A stretch of 50,882 nucleotides of DNA, from the NCBI RefSeq assembly GCF_000008685.2, contig NC_001318.1, positions 267,642 to 318,523 on the forward strand. Reading direction: 5' to 3'. The notes beneath the pieces are model-generated. The model saw only the letters and a program-made list of their open reading frames with translations, did not search any database and was not told where the DNA came from. Source of the stretch: Borreliella burgdorferi B31. Its GTDB lineage: Bacteria > Spirochaetota > Spirochaetia > Borreliales > Borreliaceae. Both the position numbers and the translations under genes were made by a program. This document shows, in pieces, positions 36,133 through 45,087 of this stretch. How positions within the stretch are numbered: position 1 is the first letter of the stretch; the number at the start of each line of letters is the position of its first letter.

Positions 36133-37479
36133 CTAAATTATATAATAATTCAAATCTTTTTGTTCGTTAATTTGTATTTTTTTATTAACATAGTCCAAGT
36201 TTATTTCAAATTTTTTCAACTTACTGCCAGGCACTTCAAAAAAAAGATCTGCAAGCACTATTTCCATAACACCGTGAAGTCTTCTGGCACCAAGATTTTC
36301 ACTCTCAAGATTCATATTAAAAGTAAGCTCTGCAATTCTATCTATAGCTTCCTCACTAAACTTTAAATCTAAATCATAAACCTTAAACATCGCAACATAT
36401 TGTTTTATTAAAGAATTTTTTGTTTGTTTTAAAATTTTTTTCAAATCGTCTATGCTTAAGCTCTTAAGTTCAACCTTAATAGGAAATCTTCCTTGAAGCT
36501 CGGGTATTAAATCAGAAGGTTTAGCTAAATTAAATGCTCCTGCTGCAATAAATAAAATATGAGAAGTATCAACTATTCCATATTTTGTATTAACTTTAGA
36601 ACCTTCAATAATTGGCAAAATATCTCTTTGAACACCTTCTCTGGACACATCATTGCCACTCCTATTCTTAGCAGCTATTTTATCGATCTCATCAATAAAA
36701 ATAATTCCCATATTTTCAACTTTAGATTTTGCAATATCTGAAATGTTTTCGTGATCGACCAATTTCTCAAGCTCTTCTGCTAATATTATTTCCTTTGCTT
36801 TTTTAATCTTCAATTCTCTTTTCTTTTTTCTATCAAATATATTACCCAGCAAACCGCCAATTCCCATATCAATCTCTTCAAAATTACCACCCGTAAATAT
36901 TTCTATTGTAGAAAATGGCATTTTACTAGAAATTTGTATTTCAATAGTAGTATCATCAAGCTCACCTGCTCTAAGCTTTTTTCTAAGCTTCTCTTTTACC
37001 TTTTCTTCCGCCTTTATTTCATTTGGATCCATATTCTCAGAATTACTAGATCCCTTAAAAAGACTATCAACTATTCTCTCCTCTGTTCTTACTAAAGCAT
37101 CATCTCTTACAGTACTATACATCTCTTCTTTTACCATATTAACTGCAATGCTCATTAAATCTCTAACCATAGATTCAACATCACGACCAACATAACCAAC
37201 CTCAGTATATTTTGTAGCCTCAACTTTAATAAAAGGAGCTTTAATTAATTTAGAAAGTCTTCTTGCAATCTCGGTCTTCCCAATGCCAGTTGATCCAATC
37301 ATAATAATGTTTTTAGGCATTACCTCATCTTTTATTTCTTTTGGAAGCCTAGACCTTATATATCTATTAACAAGAGCAATTGATACTAATTTTTTAGCTT
37401 CGTCTTGACCTATTATATATTTATCAAGTTCTGCAACTACATCTTTGGGAACTATATAGTGCTCTTCTAATTTATTCAT
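36133..37479 (-). CDS. hslU: HslU (ClpY) AAA+ unfoldase
   Basis: ATPase ring that unfolds substrates for the HslV protease. Walker A GSTGIGKTE, Walker B IIFIDEIDKIA, the pore motif TEVGYVGRDVES and the ARRLHGVME sensor are present in 448 residues. The frame extends to TTG 37500, but ATG 37479 is seven bases after GGAG in a GAGGAG site and is chosen. It overlaps the hslV end by 8 bp. Its last codons hold the flgB promoter, so heat-shock-protease and motility genes are physically interlocked. Confidence 0.96.
   Translation of the reverse strand: MNKLEEHYIVPKDVVAELDKYIIGQDEAKKLVSIALVNRYIRSRLPKEIKDEVMPKNIIMIGSTGIGKTEIARRLSKLIKAPFIKVEATKYTEVGYVGRDVESMVRDLMSIAVNMVKEEMYSTVRDDALVRTEERIVDSLFKGSSNSENMDPNEIKAEEKVKEKLRKKLRAGELDDTTIEIQISSKMPFSTIEIFTGGNFEEIDMGIGGLLGNIFDRKKKRELKIKKAKEIILAEELEKLVDHENISDIAKSKVENMGIIFIDEIDKIAAKNRSGNDVSREGVQRDILPIIEGSKVNTKYGIVDTSHILFIAAGAFNLAKPSDLIPELQGRFPIKVELKSLSIDDLKKILKQTKNSLIKQYVAMFKVYDLDLKFSEEAIDRIAELTFNMNLESENLGARRLHGVMEIVLADLFFEVPGSKLKKFEINLDYVNKKIQINEQKDLNYYII
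36137..36170 (-). promoter_or_regulatory. PflgB: sigma70-type promoter of the flagellar operon
   Basis: On the minus strand TTAACG (36165-36170) and TATTAT (36142-36147) are 17 bases apart, with an overlapping TATAAT at 36137-36142. It lies in the last codons of hslU, about 40-70 bases before the flgB start. The surrounding DNA, roughly 36110-36505, matches what I recall of the PflgB fragment widely used in Borrelia genetics, and the flgB operon was published as sigma70-driven. The exact hexamers are my choice. Confidence 0.7.
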
Positions 37480-38020
37480 TTTCAATCTCCTCAAGCACAA
37501 TATTAGAATTAGTATATATACACACTCTTGCTGCTATTTTTAAAGATCTAAGTGCAACCTCAAAAGCGCTTAATTTTTTGTTCTCCATGTAAGCAAGAGC
37601 TGCTGAATATGCATAATTACCACCACTGCCAATCGAAATAACATCCTCTTCAGGCTCAACAACATCACCAGTACCAGAAATCAAAAGAATATTGTTAGAA
37701 TCAGCAACAAGCATCATAGCCTCAAGCTTATGCAGTATTTTGTCAGAACGCCAATCTTTTGCAAGGTCAACAGCCGCCCTTTTAATGTCAATCAAGCCAT
37801 CACCTTTTGCTTTGATTTTTTCTTCAAATTTTTCAAAAAGAGTAATTGCATCAGATGTTGAACCTGCAAATCCTGCCAAAATTTTCCCATTAAGCAATTT
37901 TCGTATTTTAATAGCATTACTCTTTAAAACAGTATGTCCAAAAGTTACTTGTCCATCTGCTGCCACCACAGTCTTACCATTTTTTTTTATTGCAATAACT
38001 GTGGTTCCTTTAAAGCTCAT
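37472..38020 (-). CDS. hslV: HslV (ClpQ) peptidase subunit
   Basis: Threonine protease of the HslUV complex. After the short propeptide MSFKG, the catalytic Thr is residue 6 in GTTVIAIKKNGKTVVAADGQVT. The proteasome-like fold motifs KIRKLLNGKILAGFAGSTSDA and SIGSGGNYAYSAALA follow. It has 182 residues from ATG 38020, with a GGGGGG run four bases upstream. It lies 9 bp after dprA. Confidence 0.96.
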   Translation of the reverse strand: MSFKGTTVIAIKKNGKTVVAADGQVTFGHTVLKSNAIKIRKLLNGKILAGFAGSTSDAITLFEKFEEKIKAKGDGLIDIKRAAVDLAKDWRSDKILHKLEAMMLVADSNNILLISGTGDVVEPEEDVISIGSGGNYAYSAALAYMENKKLSAFEVALRSLKIAARVCIYTNSNIVLEEIENE

Positions 38021-38029
38021 ATTACCCCC

Positions 38030-38977
38030 CTATTTACATACCTCTTTTAAAAGTTCCCCAATAAGAACATCAGATACATTTTTACAATTACAACACTCTT
38101 TAGAATCATCTTCAATATTATTGGAATCTACATATTTAATATTTAATAAAGCATAAAGATCCTTAACGGTTTTTATTTCTTGCGCACCAAAATCATGCAA
38201 TTTTACAGCTCCATCACCACAAAAATCTAAATCATAAACATAAACATCAAGTCCTAAGTCAAGACCAAGCTCAGCTGTAATTAAAGCTCCTGATTTCAAG
38301 GGTGCATATGTTATAAAAATAGCATCAGACAGACCTGATACCAATCTATTTCTTTTGGCAAAAAAATAATTTTGAATTTTATCAAATGGCAAAGTCTCAG
38401 TAATTATTCCTCCACCTTGTTCTAAAAGCTTGGAAACATATTTTCGATTTTGCCTAGGATAAATATTGTCAATATCTGTTGGAATAACAGCAAATGTTCT
38501 CTTATTCTCATTTATTGCTGCTATATGAGCCTCAATATCTGCCCCAATTGCAAATCCAGAAATAATCTCTACACCATTCTTTGCAAGATGTGAAGAAAAT
38601 TCCCTTGTTCTCTCAGCAAGAGTTTTACTAATTTTTCTAGAACCAACAACAGCCCAAGATAATAAAGAACAATCTGGTAAATTGCCCTTGTAGTAAATAG
38701 CAAAAGGAGGGTCATAAATTCTTTTAAGCTTATTAGGATAAGACTTAGACCCTAGAATAGCAACTTTGGCTTTGGTCCTTTGAATAACTTTTTCTTGTAA
38801 TTCTACTAATTTTAGATCGGGCAACTTAAACAATCTTCTAAATGATTTTAAAAAATAAGACTCAATGTCTTTCTGGGTCAATTTAATAACATTATTAAAA
38901 TCAAAATTATTAAAAAGTTTTAATTTTTCTTTGCCTTTTAAAAATTTCAAATTATCAATATAAAGCAATTTCATCAT
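38030..38977 (-). CDS. dprA: DprA/Smf DNA-processing protein
   Basis: Rossmann-fold protein that, in transformable bacteria, loads RecA onto incoming single-stranded DNA. Core motifs are intact: WAVVGSRKIS, EIISGFAIGADIEAHIAA, the GGGIITETLPF segment, and FAKRNRLVSGLSDAIFI. The 315 residues include an N-terminal region of about 100 but the C-terminal winged helix seen in many DprA proteins appears absent or reduced. Lyme spirochetes are not known to be naturally competent, so its job here is open. Start ATG 38977 (or 38974) has a weak ribosome site; the gene is 6 bp after the TPR lipoprotein. Confidence 0.92.
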   Translation of the reverse strand: MMKLLYIDNLKFLKGKEKLKLFNNFDFNNVIKLTQKDIESYFLKSFRRLFKLPDLKLVELQEKVIQRTKAKVAILGSKSYPNKLKRIYDPPFAIYYKGNLPDCSLLSWAVVGSRKISKTLAERTREFSSHLAKNGVEIISGFAIGADIEAHIAAINENKRTFAVIPTDIDNIYPRQNRKYVSKLLEQGGGIITETLPFDKIQNYFFAKRNRLVSGLSDAIFITYAPLKSGALITAELGLDLGLDVYVYDLDFCGDGAVKLHDFGAQEIKTVKDLYALLNIKYVDSNNIEDDSKECCNCKNVSDVLIGELLKEVCK

Positions 38978-38983
38978 AAATAA

Positions 38984-39676
38984 TTACTTCAAATTACTCA
39001 TGATCCTAGAAACACCTTCTTTTTGCTCTTCAGTTGAAGCCTTTTTACTAGCTTTATCATAAAACAATATAGCATTACCAAGATCGCCCAGCGAATAATA
39101 ATTTGCACCTCTTAACATTAAAAACTCAAAATAGTCCTCACCCATATCACCAAGTTTATTTAAATAATTTTTAGCTTCAAGTTGTTTATCAAGATCATAT
39201 ACGTACATATTAGAAATGGCAAAAAGAGAATCTTTAAAATCATCTCTAATTGAAAGTGATTTTAAAAAAGAATTTTCAGCAAGAATTATGTATTTTTCAA
39301 CTTCATCTTTTACTCTTAAATTTTTAGCTAAATTATAAGAAGCAACACCTATATAAAAATGAGATAAATAATTATTGGGATTGATTTCTAAATTTTTAGC
39401 AAAATATTCAATAGCAGGTCCGTACTGACCAAGCTTAAAAAATTCAAGACCAATTAAATTAAAAAATCTGGCTTTCTTATCAATGGAATTAACTATCTTT
39501 AAAATATTCTTATCTTCTTTTTCAATAAATTCTTTATAAACTTCAATCTTAGATTCAGATCCACCACCTGAAATTTCCAATTCTCTTAATCTAAGACCAA
39601 GATTTGATTTTTCTTTAGATTCATTGCCACAAGATAAAAATAAATTAACAAGAATTATTAACCACAAAATTTTCAT
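38984..39676 (-). CDS. TPR lipoprotein (BB_0298 type)
   Basis: Protein of 230 residues. Its first 16 residues (MKILWLIILVNLFLSC) form a lipoprotein signal with Cys16, so it is probably anchored in the periplasm or outer envelope. Two or more TPR units follow, for example YGPAIEYFAKNLEINPNNYL near 83 and YYSLGDLGNAILFYDKASKK near 200. It directly abuts the ftsZ stop, so it is made with the division genes. TPR lipoproteins often scaffold envelope complexes; no specific function is visible. Confidence 0.87.
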   Translation of the reverse strand: MKILWLIILVNLFLSCGNESKEKSNLGLRLRELEISGGGSESKIEVYKEFIEKEDKNILKIVNSIDKKARFFNLIGLEFFKLGQYGPAIEYFAKNLEINPNNYLSHFYIGVASYNLAKNLRVKDEVEKYIILAENSFLKSLSIRDDFKDSLFAISNMYVYDLDKQLEAKNYLNKLGDMGEDYFEFLMLRGANYYSLGDLGNAILFYDKASKKASTEEQKEGVSRIMSNLK

Positions 39677-40876
39677 CTAATCATCGCTACTTTTTTTATT
39701 TAAATTTCTAAGAAATGTTGGAACATCAATGTCATCATCAAAATAATTAACATTTTTGGACTTTGCCGCAAAAGAAGAATCTTGTTGCTCATAAGATCCA
39801 GAAGGAGCATTTTGATTGCCAGACATTAAAGTATCAAACTCTTTGGAACTTAAAGTATTATTTTCTGGTGTGCTAGATATTTCTTTTTGCTTTTTAGATG
39901 CAAAACCTGTAGCAACAACTGTAACGTAAATTTCATCTTCAAGATTCGAATTAATAGCATGACCATATATTACAGTAGCCTCATCATCAACACTAACCGT
40001 GATTATCCCCATAATCTCTTCAAGTTCAAGCAATGAAAAATCATCTCCGCCAGTAACATTAACAAGAAGCCCCTTAGACCCTTCAATACGAACTTCCTCA
40101 AGTAATGGATTACTAATAGCAGAAGTTGCGGCATCAACAGCTCTGTTTTCGCCCTTGCCATATCCTATTCCCATTAAAGCATCTCCTTGGCCTTGCATAA
40201 TGCTTTTAACATCGGCAAAATCAATATTAACCTCTCCATGCTCAATAATAAGCCCTGCAATACCTTGAACGCCCATTCTAAGAACATCATCTGCACGCTT
40301 AAAAGCATCTTTAATGGTGGTTCTTTTGTCAACAACAGTTAAAAGCTTTTGATTTGGAATAATGATCAATGTATCTACAGACTTTCTTAAGTTATTTATT
40401 CCCTGCTCAGCAAGTCTCAACTTCTTAGGACCTTCAAACTTAAAAGGCTTTGTTACAACTCCAACTGTTAAAATACCAAGCTCTTTTGCAACTTGCGCAA
40501 TAACTGGAGCTGCTCCGGTTCCTGTCCCGCCCCCCATACCAGCAGTAATAAACACCATATCGGCACCAGAAAGATGATTTCGTATAACATCTATGTCTTC
40601 CTCTGCTGCAGCTTGTCCAATCTCAGGCTTTCCCCCAGCACCAAGCCCTGCTGTAACTTTTGCTCCAAGGGCAATTTTTATGGGAGCAATAGAAGTTTGG
40701 AGAGCCTGAAGATCGGTATTAGCCACAATAAATTCAACATCTCTTACTCCATATTCAATCATACGATTAACAGCATTACTACCTCCTCCGCCCGCACCAA
40801 TCACCTTAAGAATTGTAGGATTTGTAGTAGAATCAAATCTTCTTGTATGGCTATCAATCATATTATAATCTTTCAT
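39677..40876 (-). CDS. ftsZ: FtsZ, tubulin-like division GTPase
   Basis: Forms the cytokinetic Z-ring. GTP-binding motifs are [12 protein letters not shown], the signature [11 protein letters not shown] and NVDFADVKS-type T7 loop ([11 protein letters not shown]). The C-terminal tail ends [16 protein letters not shown], the peptide that binds FtsA. I chose ATG 40876 because GGAGG lies eight bases upstream; the earlier in-frame ATG 40891 contains that site. It gives 399 residues. ftsA precedes it with 21 bp between the chosen starts and stops. Confidence 0.97.
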   Translation of the reverse strand: MKDYNMIDSHTRRFDSTTNPTILKVIGAGGGGSNAVNRMIEYGVRDVEFIVANTDLQALQTSIAPIKIALGAKVTAGLGAGGKPEIGQAAAEEDIDVIRNHLSGADMVFITAGMGGGTGTGAAPVIAQVAKELGILTVGVVTKPFKFEGPKKLRLAEQGINNLRKSVDTLIIIPNQKLLTVVDKRTTIKDAFKRADDVLRMGVQGIAGLIIEHGEVNIDFADVKSIMQGQGDALMGIGYGKGENRAVDAATSAISNPLLEEVRIEGSKGLLVNVTGGDDFSLLELEEIMGIITVSVDDEATVIYGHAINSNLEDEIYVTVVATGFASKKQKEISSTPENNTLSSKEFDTLMSGNQNAPSGSYEQQDSSFAAKSKNVNYFDDDIDVPTFLRNLNKKSSDD

Positions 40877-40897
40877 TAACGCTTCCTCCATGATTGG

Positions 40898-42139
40898 TCA
40901 AAACCATTCTTTCAAAAACCAACCTTTCAACTTTGAAGATATTTTATTTTTTCTTTTAACTTTACTGCTTACCTTCTTTAATTTATTGAATTTTTGTTGC
41001 TCGTGCTTATAAAGAACAAGACCAAGAGCTGAAGAAAACTTGGGGTCTATATGCTCTTCTCCAATTCCATTAATACTCATTGGCAAACCTATTCTTGCAG
41101 GATAATTAAATACCTCTTCTATTAAATTAGAAATGCCTGGGAATAAAGCTCCTCCGCCTGTTAAAACTATTCCACCATTAATTTTATTATAAAGTCCGCG
41201 CTTAAGTATTTCCGCTTTCATCATTTCAAAAATTTCTCTCAGTCTTGAATTAATTATTACAGACAACTCTTTTCTACTTTTTTCTTGAGGGGGTCGAGTT
41301 CCAAGATTTGGAATAATTACAGTTTCCATTTGACTCTCAAGAATAGACGGATGAGCAATGCCAGCTGTTATTTTAATATTTTCAGCAACATCCTCAGGAA
41401 CCTTCCAAACTTGCGCAATATCAAGAGTCACTCTATTAACACCAATGGGAATTACACCCGTATAATAAGGAGAACCATCAATATAAAGAATAATATCTGT
41501 TGTCCCTTTGCCCATATCAATAAATAAAACCCCCATCTCACGCTCTTCTTTAGAAAGAGTTGCATAAGATGAAGCTAGACTTCCAAGAACAACCTCATCA
41601 ACGGCAAAGCCAGCTCGATTTACGCATCTGACTAAATTCTGACTAGAAGAACTAGAGCCCGTAATAATGTGCACCTCTCCTTCAAGACGAATACCCATCA
41701 TATCTATTGGATTTTTTATATGGGGTATTCCATCTACAATAAATTCTTGAGGAATAACATGAAGAATTTCTCTATCCATTGGAATAACAATTGCCTTTGC
41801 CGCTTCGATTACCCTTTCAACATCTTCTTCGTTAATCTCTCTTGTTTTTGAATTTATTGCAACAACACCGCGTGAATTAGTCCCCTCAACACTACTTCCA
41901 GACATAGAAACTGAAAGTGATGTAATGTCACATCCTGAGATGAGCTCTGCAGCCTCAATAGAATTAGATATTGAATCAAGAGCCGCCTCAATATTTATTA
42001 AAACTCCCTTCCTAACTCCTCTTGATATACTAGTGCCTATTCCAACTATTTCTAATTGATCATTTAAATTCACCTCGGCAACAACAGTACAAATTTTTGA
42101 AGTTCCAACATCTAAACCTACTATCAAATTCCTAGACAC
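40898..42139 (-). CDS. ftsA: FtsA, actin-like Z-ring membrane anchor
   Basis: Actin-family ATPase that tethers FtsZ to the membrane. Phosphate loops are VGLDVGTSKICTVV and FIDMGKGTTDI, and the adenosine motif is IVLTGGGALFPGI. The C-terminus is a basic linker ending in the amphipathic anchor KLKGWFLKEWF. Length is 413 residues. The start is GTG 42139, seven bases after GGAG, overlapping the ftsQ stop by one base. Confidence 0.96.
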   Translation of the reverse strand: MSRNLIVGLDVGTSKICTVVAEVNLNDQLEIVGIGTSISRGVRKGVLINIEAALDSISNSIEAAELISGCDITSLSVSMSGSSVEGTNSRGVVAINSKTREINEEDVERVIEAAKAIVIPMDREILHVIPQEFIVDGIPHIKNPIDMMGIRLEGEVHIITGSSSSSQNLVRCVNRAGFAVDEVVLGSLASSYATLSKEEREMGVLFIDMGKGTTDIILYIDGSPYYTGVIPIGVNRVTLDIAQVWKVPEDVAENIKITAGIAHPSILESQMETVIIPNLGTRPPQEKSRKELSVIINSRLREIFEMMKAEILKRGLYNKINGGIVLTGGGALFPGISNLIEEVFNYPARIGLPMSINGIGEEHIDPKFSSALGLVLYKHEQQKFNKLKKVSSKVKRKNKISSKLKGWFLKEWF

Positions 42140-42882
42140 TAACTTTCTCCTAACAAAATGATATCACCACTTCTTAAATCTATAACGCCGGGTTTTCCTT
42201 TAAGCAAATTAACCGCAAGAAACACTTTATGCATCACATCCATTAAATTCATATCAACTGTTATCAATATTTTATTATATATACTTTTAATATACAAAAT
42301 TACATTATAATCATAGAAATTCAATTTTAAAAAATTGACCTCTGATATTAAATTATACAAATATTTTTGATTTATTTTAAGATAATCAAGGCCTCTTACA
42401 ATATTAAGCATTCTATCCTCTAGAAAATCTCCTACATTGTTGTCATTCAAAACTAATCCGCTAATTACGGGCAAATCATAAATTAAATGCTTACTTTTTT
42501 CCAAAATTACACCATCTGATGCAATACAATAATAAGTAATATTACCATTTACGTTTTCTAAAGCAACAGCAATCGGTATTCTTTTTTCTATTTTAATATT
42601 AATTTTATTGGGAAACTTAAGATCAACTTTAACATTCTTTACCCTTAAATCTTTTTTAAGATTCTCCTCATATATTCTAACATTAGCATTATGATAATAC
42701 GTATTGGGCTTGATTCCTGAAATCTTGATTATATCCTCTTTAGAAAGAGAAATATCATTATTGATACTAATATACCTAATCAAAAAATAAGGAGATGCAA
42801 AAATAATAATTATTATTTCAAAAAAAATTAAAGACGTCAAGAAATATATATACTTAATTAAAAATTTTCTCTCAAAAATCAT
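42139..42882 (-). CDS. ftsQ: FtsQ/DivIB divisome protein
   Basis: Bitopic divisome protein that links early and late division proteins. A short cytoplasmic tail, one membrane helix (about 9-33) and a POTRA domain (about 37-105: YISINNDISLSKEDIIKISG ... FPNKINIKIEKRIPIAVAL) are followed by a beta domain. It has 247 residues. ATG 42882 has AGG close upstream. Its position between ftsW and ftsA is the usual one. Confidence 0.9.
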   Translation of the reverse strand: MIFERKFLIKYIYFLTSLIFFEIIIIIFASPYFLIRYISINNDISLSKEDIIKISGIKPNTYYHNANVRIYEENLKKDLRVKNVKVDLKFPNKINIKIEKRIPIAVALENVNGNITYYCIASDGVILEKSKHLIYDLPVISGLVLNDNNVGDFLEDRMLNIVRGLDYLKINQKYLYNLISEVNFLKLNFYDYNVILYIKSIYNKILITVDMNLMDVMHKVFLAVNLLKGKPGVIDLRSGDIILLGES

Positions 42883-42917
42883 AACCTAACTCAATTTACA
42901 CTACTAGAAAAATCTAA

Positions 42918-44012
42918 TCAATTATTACTTAAATTTTTTGAAACATTTGAAATAAGGCCAGACAATGCCATGGTAACAATAATAGAAGATCCCCCAGATG
43001 AAAAAAATGGTAAATTTATCCCTGTAGGAGGCAAAAGACCGATTGCAATTAAAATATTCATCATGCTTTGAAGAAAAATTGCAAGACTTGAAATAAATGC
43101 AATAAAAAATTTAAACCTACTATTAGAATGAATAGCTATAAAATAACCAAAGTAAAAAAACAAAAAAAACAAGCTTATAGCAAACAAAACCCCTAAAAAT
43201 CCTAATTCTTCTCCAAGAACTGAAAAAATAAAATCCGAATTGGCCTCTGGTAATTTTCCAAGTTTTACCTCTCCCATTCCCAGCCCTTTACCTAAAATTC
43301 CTCCACTTTTTAAAGCATTAAGAGATGCTATTATCTGGTAACCTTTGCCAGAAGGATCATCGTAAGGATTGAGAAAGGCAAAAATTCTAGAAACCCTATA
43401 AGGTTCAAGCATCAAGAATATAGCAGAAACTGGTAAAAAAGTAACCACAATAGCAAAAACATAGCTAAATGCCATATTAGAAACAAACAAAACAATAAAA
43501 AAAAGAATGGCAAAATAAATAGCTGTTGAATAATCGTTTTGCAAAATTATTAACACCCAAAAAATTGCAAAAATCAACATTGGCTTTATCCAGTATGAAA
43601 TACCATTGTTTTTTCTTGGGTCAAACTTGCTCAAATAAGCTGAAAGATAAATAGTAAAAGATATTTTAAAAATCTCAGAAGGTTGAATGCTAACACCTTG
43701 AAAGAATATCCATCTCTTTGCTCCAGAAATACTTGGAGATAAAAAAGTTGCCATAATTAAAAAAAGAGTTATAATCAATACAGGAAATATTGATTTTTTT
43801 AAAAAATTTAAAGAAATCCTTTCAAAAACAAGAAAAACCATAAAACTTAAAAAAAGATAATTAAGTCTTGTGAAAAATAAAAAATTTGGATTACCTGTCA
43901 ATTCTAAGCTTAGAAAAAAGGAAGAAGTATAAAAAACTACAAGGCCATAGGCTACCAATAGCAGCAAAACAAGCAAATAACATGTCCTAAGTGAATTTAT
44001 CTCTACAACCAT
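42918..44012 (-). CDS. ftsW: FtsW septal peptidoglycan glycosyltransferase (SEDS)
   Basis: Polytopic SEDS protein that polymerises glycan at the septum. Its 364 residues have about ten membrane helices. The conserved motifs are SGAKRWIFFQGVSIQPSEI, the YDDPSGKGYQIIASLNALKSG loop, and PPTGINLPFFSSGGSSI. RodA is the paralogue; position in the division cluster favours FtsW. No PBP partner gene is found beside it. Confidence 0.94.
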   Translation of the reverse strand: MVVEINSLRTCYLLVLLLLVAYGLVVFYTSSFFLSLELTGNPNFLFFTRLNYLFLSFMVFLVFERISLNFLKKSIFPVLIITLFLIMATFLSPSISGAKRWIFFQGVSIQPSEIFKISFTIYLSAYLSKFDPRKNNGISYWIKPMLIFAIFWVLIILQNDYSTAIYFAILFFIVLFVSNMAFSYVFAIVVTFLPVSAIFLMLEPYRVSRIFAFLNPYDDPSGKGYQIIASLNALKSGGILGKGLGMGEVKLGKLPEANSDFIFSVLGEELGFLGVLFAISLFFLFFYFGYFIAIHSNSRFKFFIAFISSLAIFLQSMMNILIAIGLLPPTGINLPFFSSGGSSIIVTMALSGLISNVSKNLSNN

Positions 44013-44018
44013 AATAAA

Positions 44019-45074
44019 TTATCTGATTTTTATCGTGCTTAAAGCAATTATAGCAAATATTAACCCTATTATCCAAAATCTAATAACAACTTGCATTTCA
44101 GACCACCCAAGTTCTTCAAAATGATGATGAAGTGGAGCCATTTTAAATACTCTTTTTTTAGTTTTTTTGTAAACCAAAACTTGAATAATTACAGACATAG
44201 TTTCAATAATAAAAACACCCGCAAGAATTGAAAAAAGTATTTCACTTTTTAAAATCAAAGCTGCCATTCCAAGAATGGCCCCCAAAGCCAGACTACCTGT
44301 ATCTCCCATCATAATTTTAGCAGGATAGGCATTAAACCACAAAAATCCAAAACTACCCCCAAGCAAGGCCCCAAGAAATATTACAAGCTCTTCAGAACCT
44401 TTAATATTTGGAATATGTAAATAAGCTGCAAAATCAGCCCTACTTGTAAGGTAAGCTATTATTATTAAAGCCCCTGTTATAACTATACTCAATCCAATTG
44501 CAAGTCCATCAAGCCCATCTGTTAGATTGAAAGAATTAGAAGCAGAAATTAAAATAAACATGCCAAAAGGAATGTAAAATAACCCCAAATCTATTTGAAA
44601 AGACTTAATAAAAGGAAAATAGATTACACTAACATGCTCACCACCAAAATAATATAAAATGCCAACAGAAAAAAAGGAAAATATTATTTGTCCATAAATC
44701 TTAAATCGAGCTTTAAGTCCATCTGAGGTTTTCTTTTTAATTTTTAAAAAATCATCTATAAAGCCCAAAAAAGCAAATCCCAGCATAACAAAAACCATAA
44801 TCAAAAAATAAACATTTAAAATGTTGCTCCAAAATACTAAAGAGATAAAAACACAAAAAAAAATAAGAATGCCCCCCATGGTAGGAATTCCTGCTTTTTC
44901 ACTTAAATGTCTTTTAGGGCCATCTTCTCTTAAAATCTGATCAGCTCTTAATTTTTTTAACTTTAAAATAATATAAGGGCCCACAATCAAAGAAAGTAAA
45001 AATGCAAAAATTGTAGCATAAGCCATTCTAAAGGTAATATATTTGAGCAAACGCAAACCTAAAAGGTAAAACAT
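44019..45074 (-). CDS. mraY: MraY, phospho-MurNAc-pentapeptide transferase
   Basis: Transfers phospho-MurNAc-pentapeptide to undecaprenyl phosphate, giving lipid I. Ten membrane helices and all the family motifs are visible in 351 residues: KAGIPTMGG, LGFIDDFLK, NLTDGLDGLA with the catalytic Asp pair, FNAYPAKIMMGDTGS and the final MAPLHHHFE. It starts at ATG 45074, 13 bp after murF. Confidence 0.97.
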   Translation of the reverse strand: MFYLLGLRLLKYITFRMAYATIFAFLLSLIVGPYIILKLKKLRADQILREDGPKRHLSEKAGIPTMGGILIFFCVFISLVFWSNILNVYFLIMVFVMLGFAFLGFIDDFLKIKKKTSDGLKARFKIYGQIIFSFFSVGILYYFGGEHVSVIYFPFIKSFQIDLGLFYIPFGMFILISASNSFNLTDGLDGLAIGLSIVITGALIIIAYLTSRADFAAYLHIPNIKGSEELVIFLGALLGGSFGFLWFNAYPAKIMMGDTGSLALGAILGMAALILKSEILFSILAGVFIIETMSVIIQVLVYKKTKKRVFKMAPLHHHFEELGWSEMQVVIRFWIIGLIFAIIALSTIKIR

Positions 45075-45087
45075 AAAAACCCCACTA

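Noticed and set aside
37692..38156. 154-codon plus-strand frame across the hslV-dprA junction
   Set aside because: Antisense to two well-supported genes and no ribosome site or motif.
39030..39080. Promoter-like hexamers (TTGGTA, TATGAT) upstream of dprA
   Set aside because: Spacing of 14 bases is too short, and the site is inside the TPR lipoprotein gene; not strong enough to report as a promoter.
40493..40879. 128-codon plus-strand frame opposite ftsZ
   Set aside because: Antisense to the conserved GTP-binding domain of FtsZ; Ser/Cys/Asn-rich translation typical of a shadow frame.
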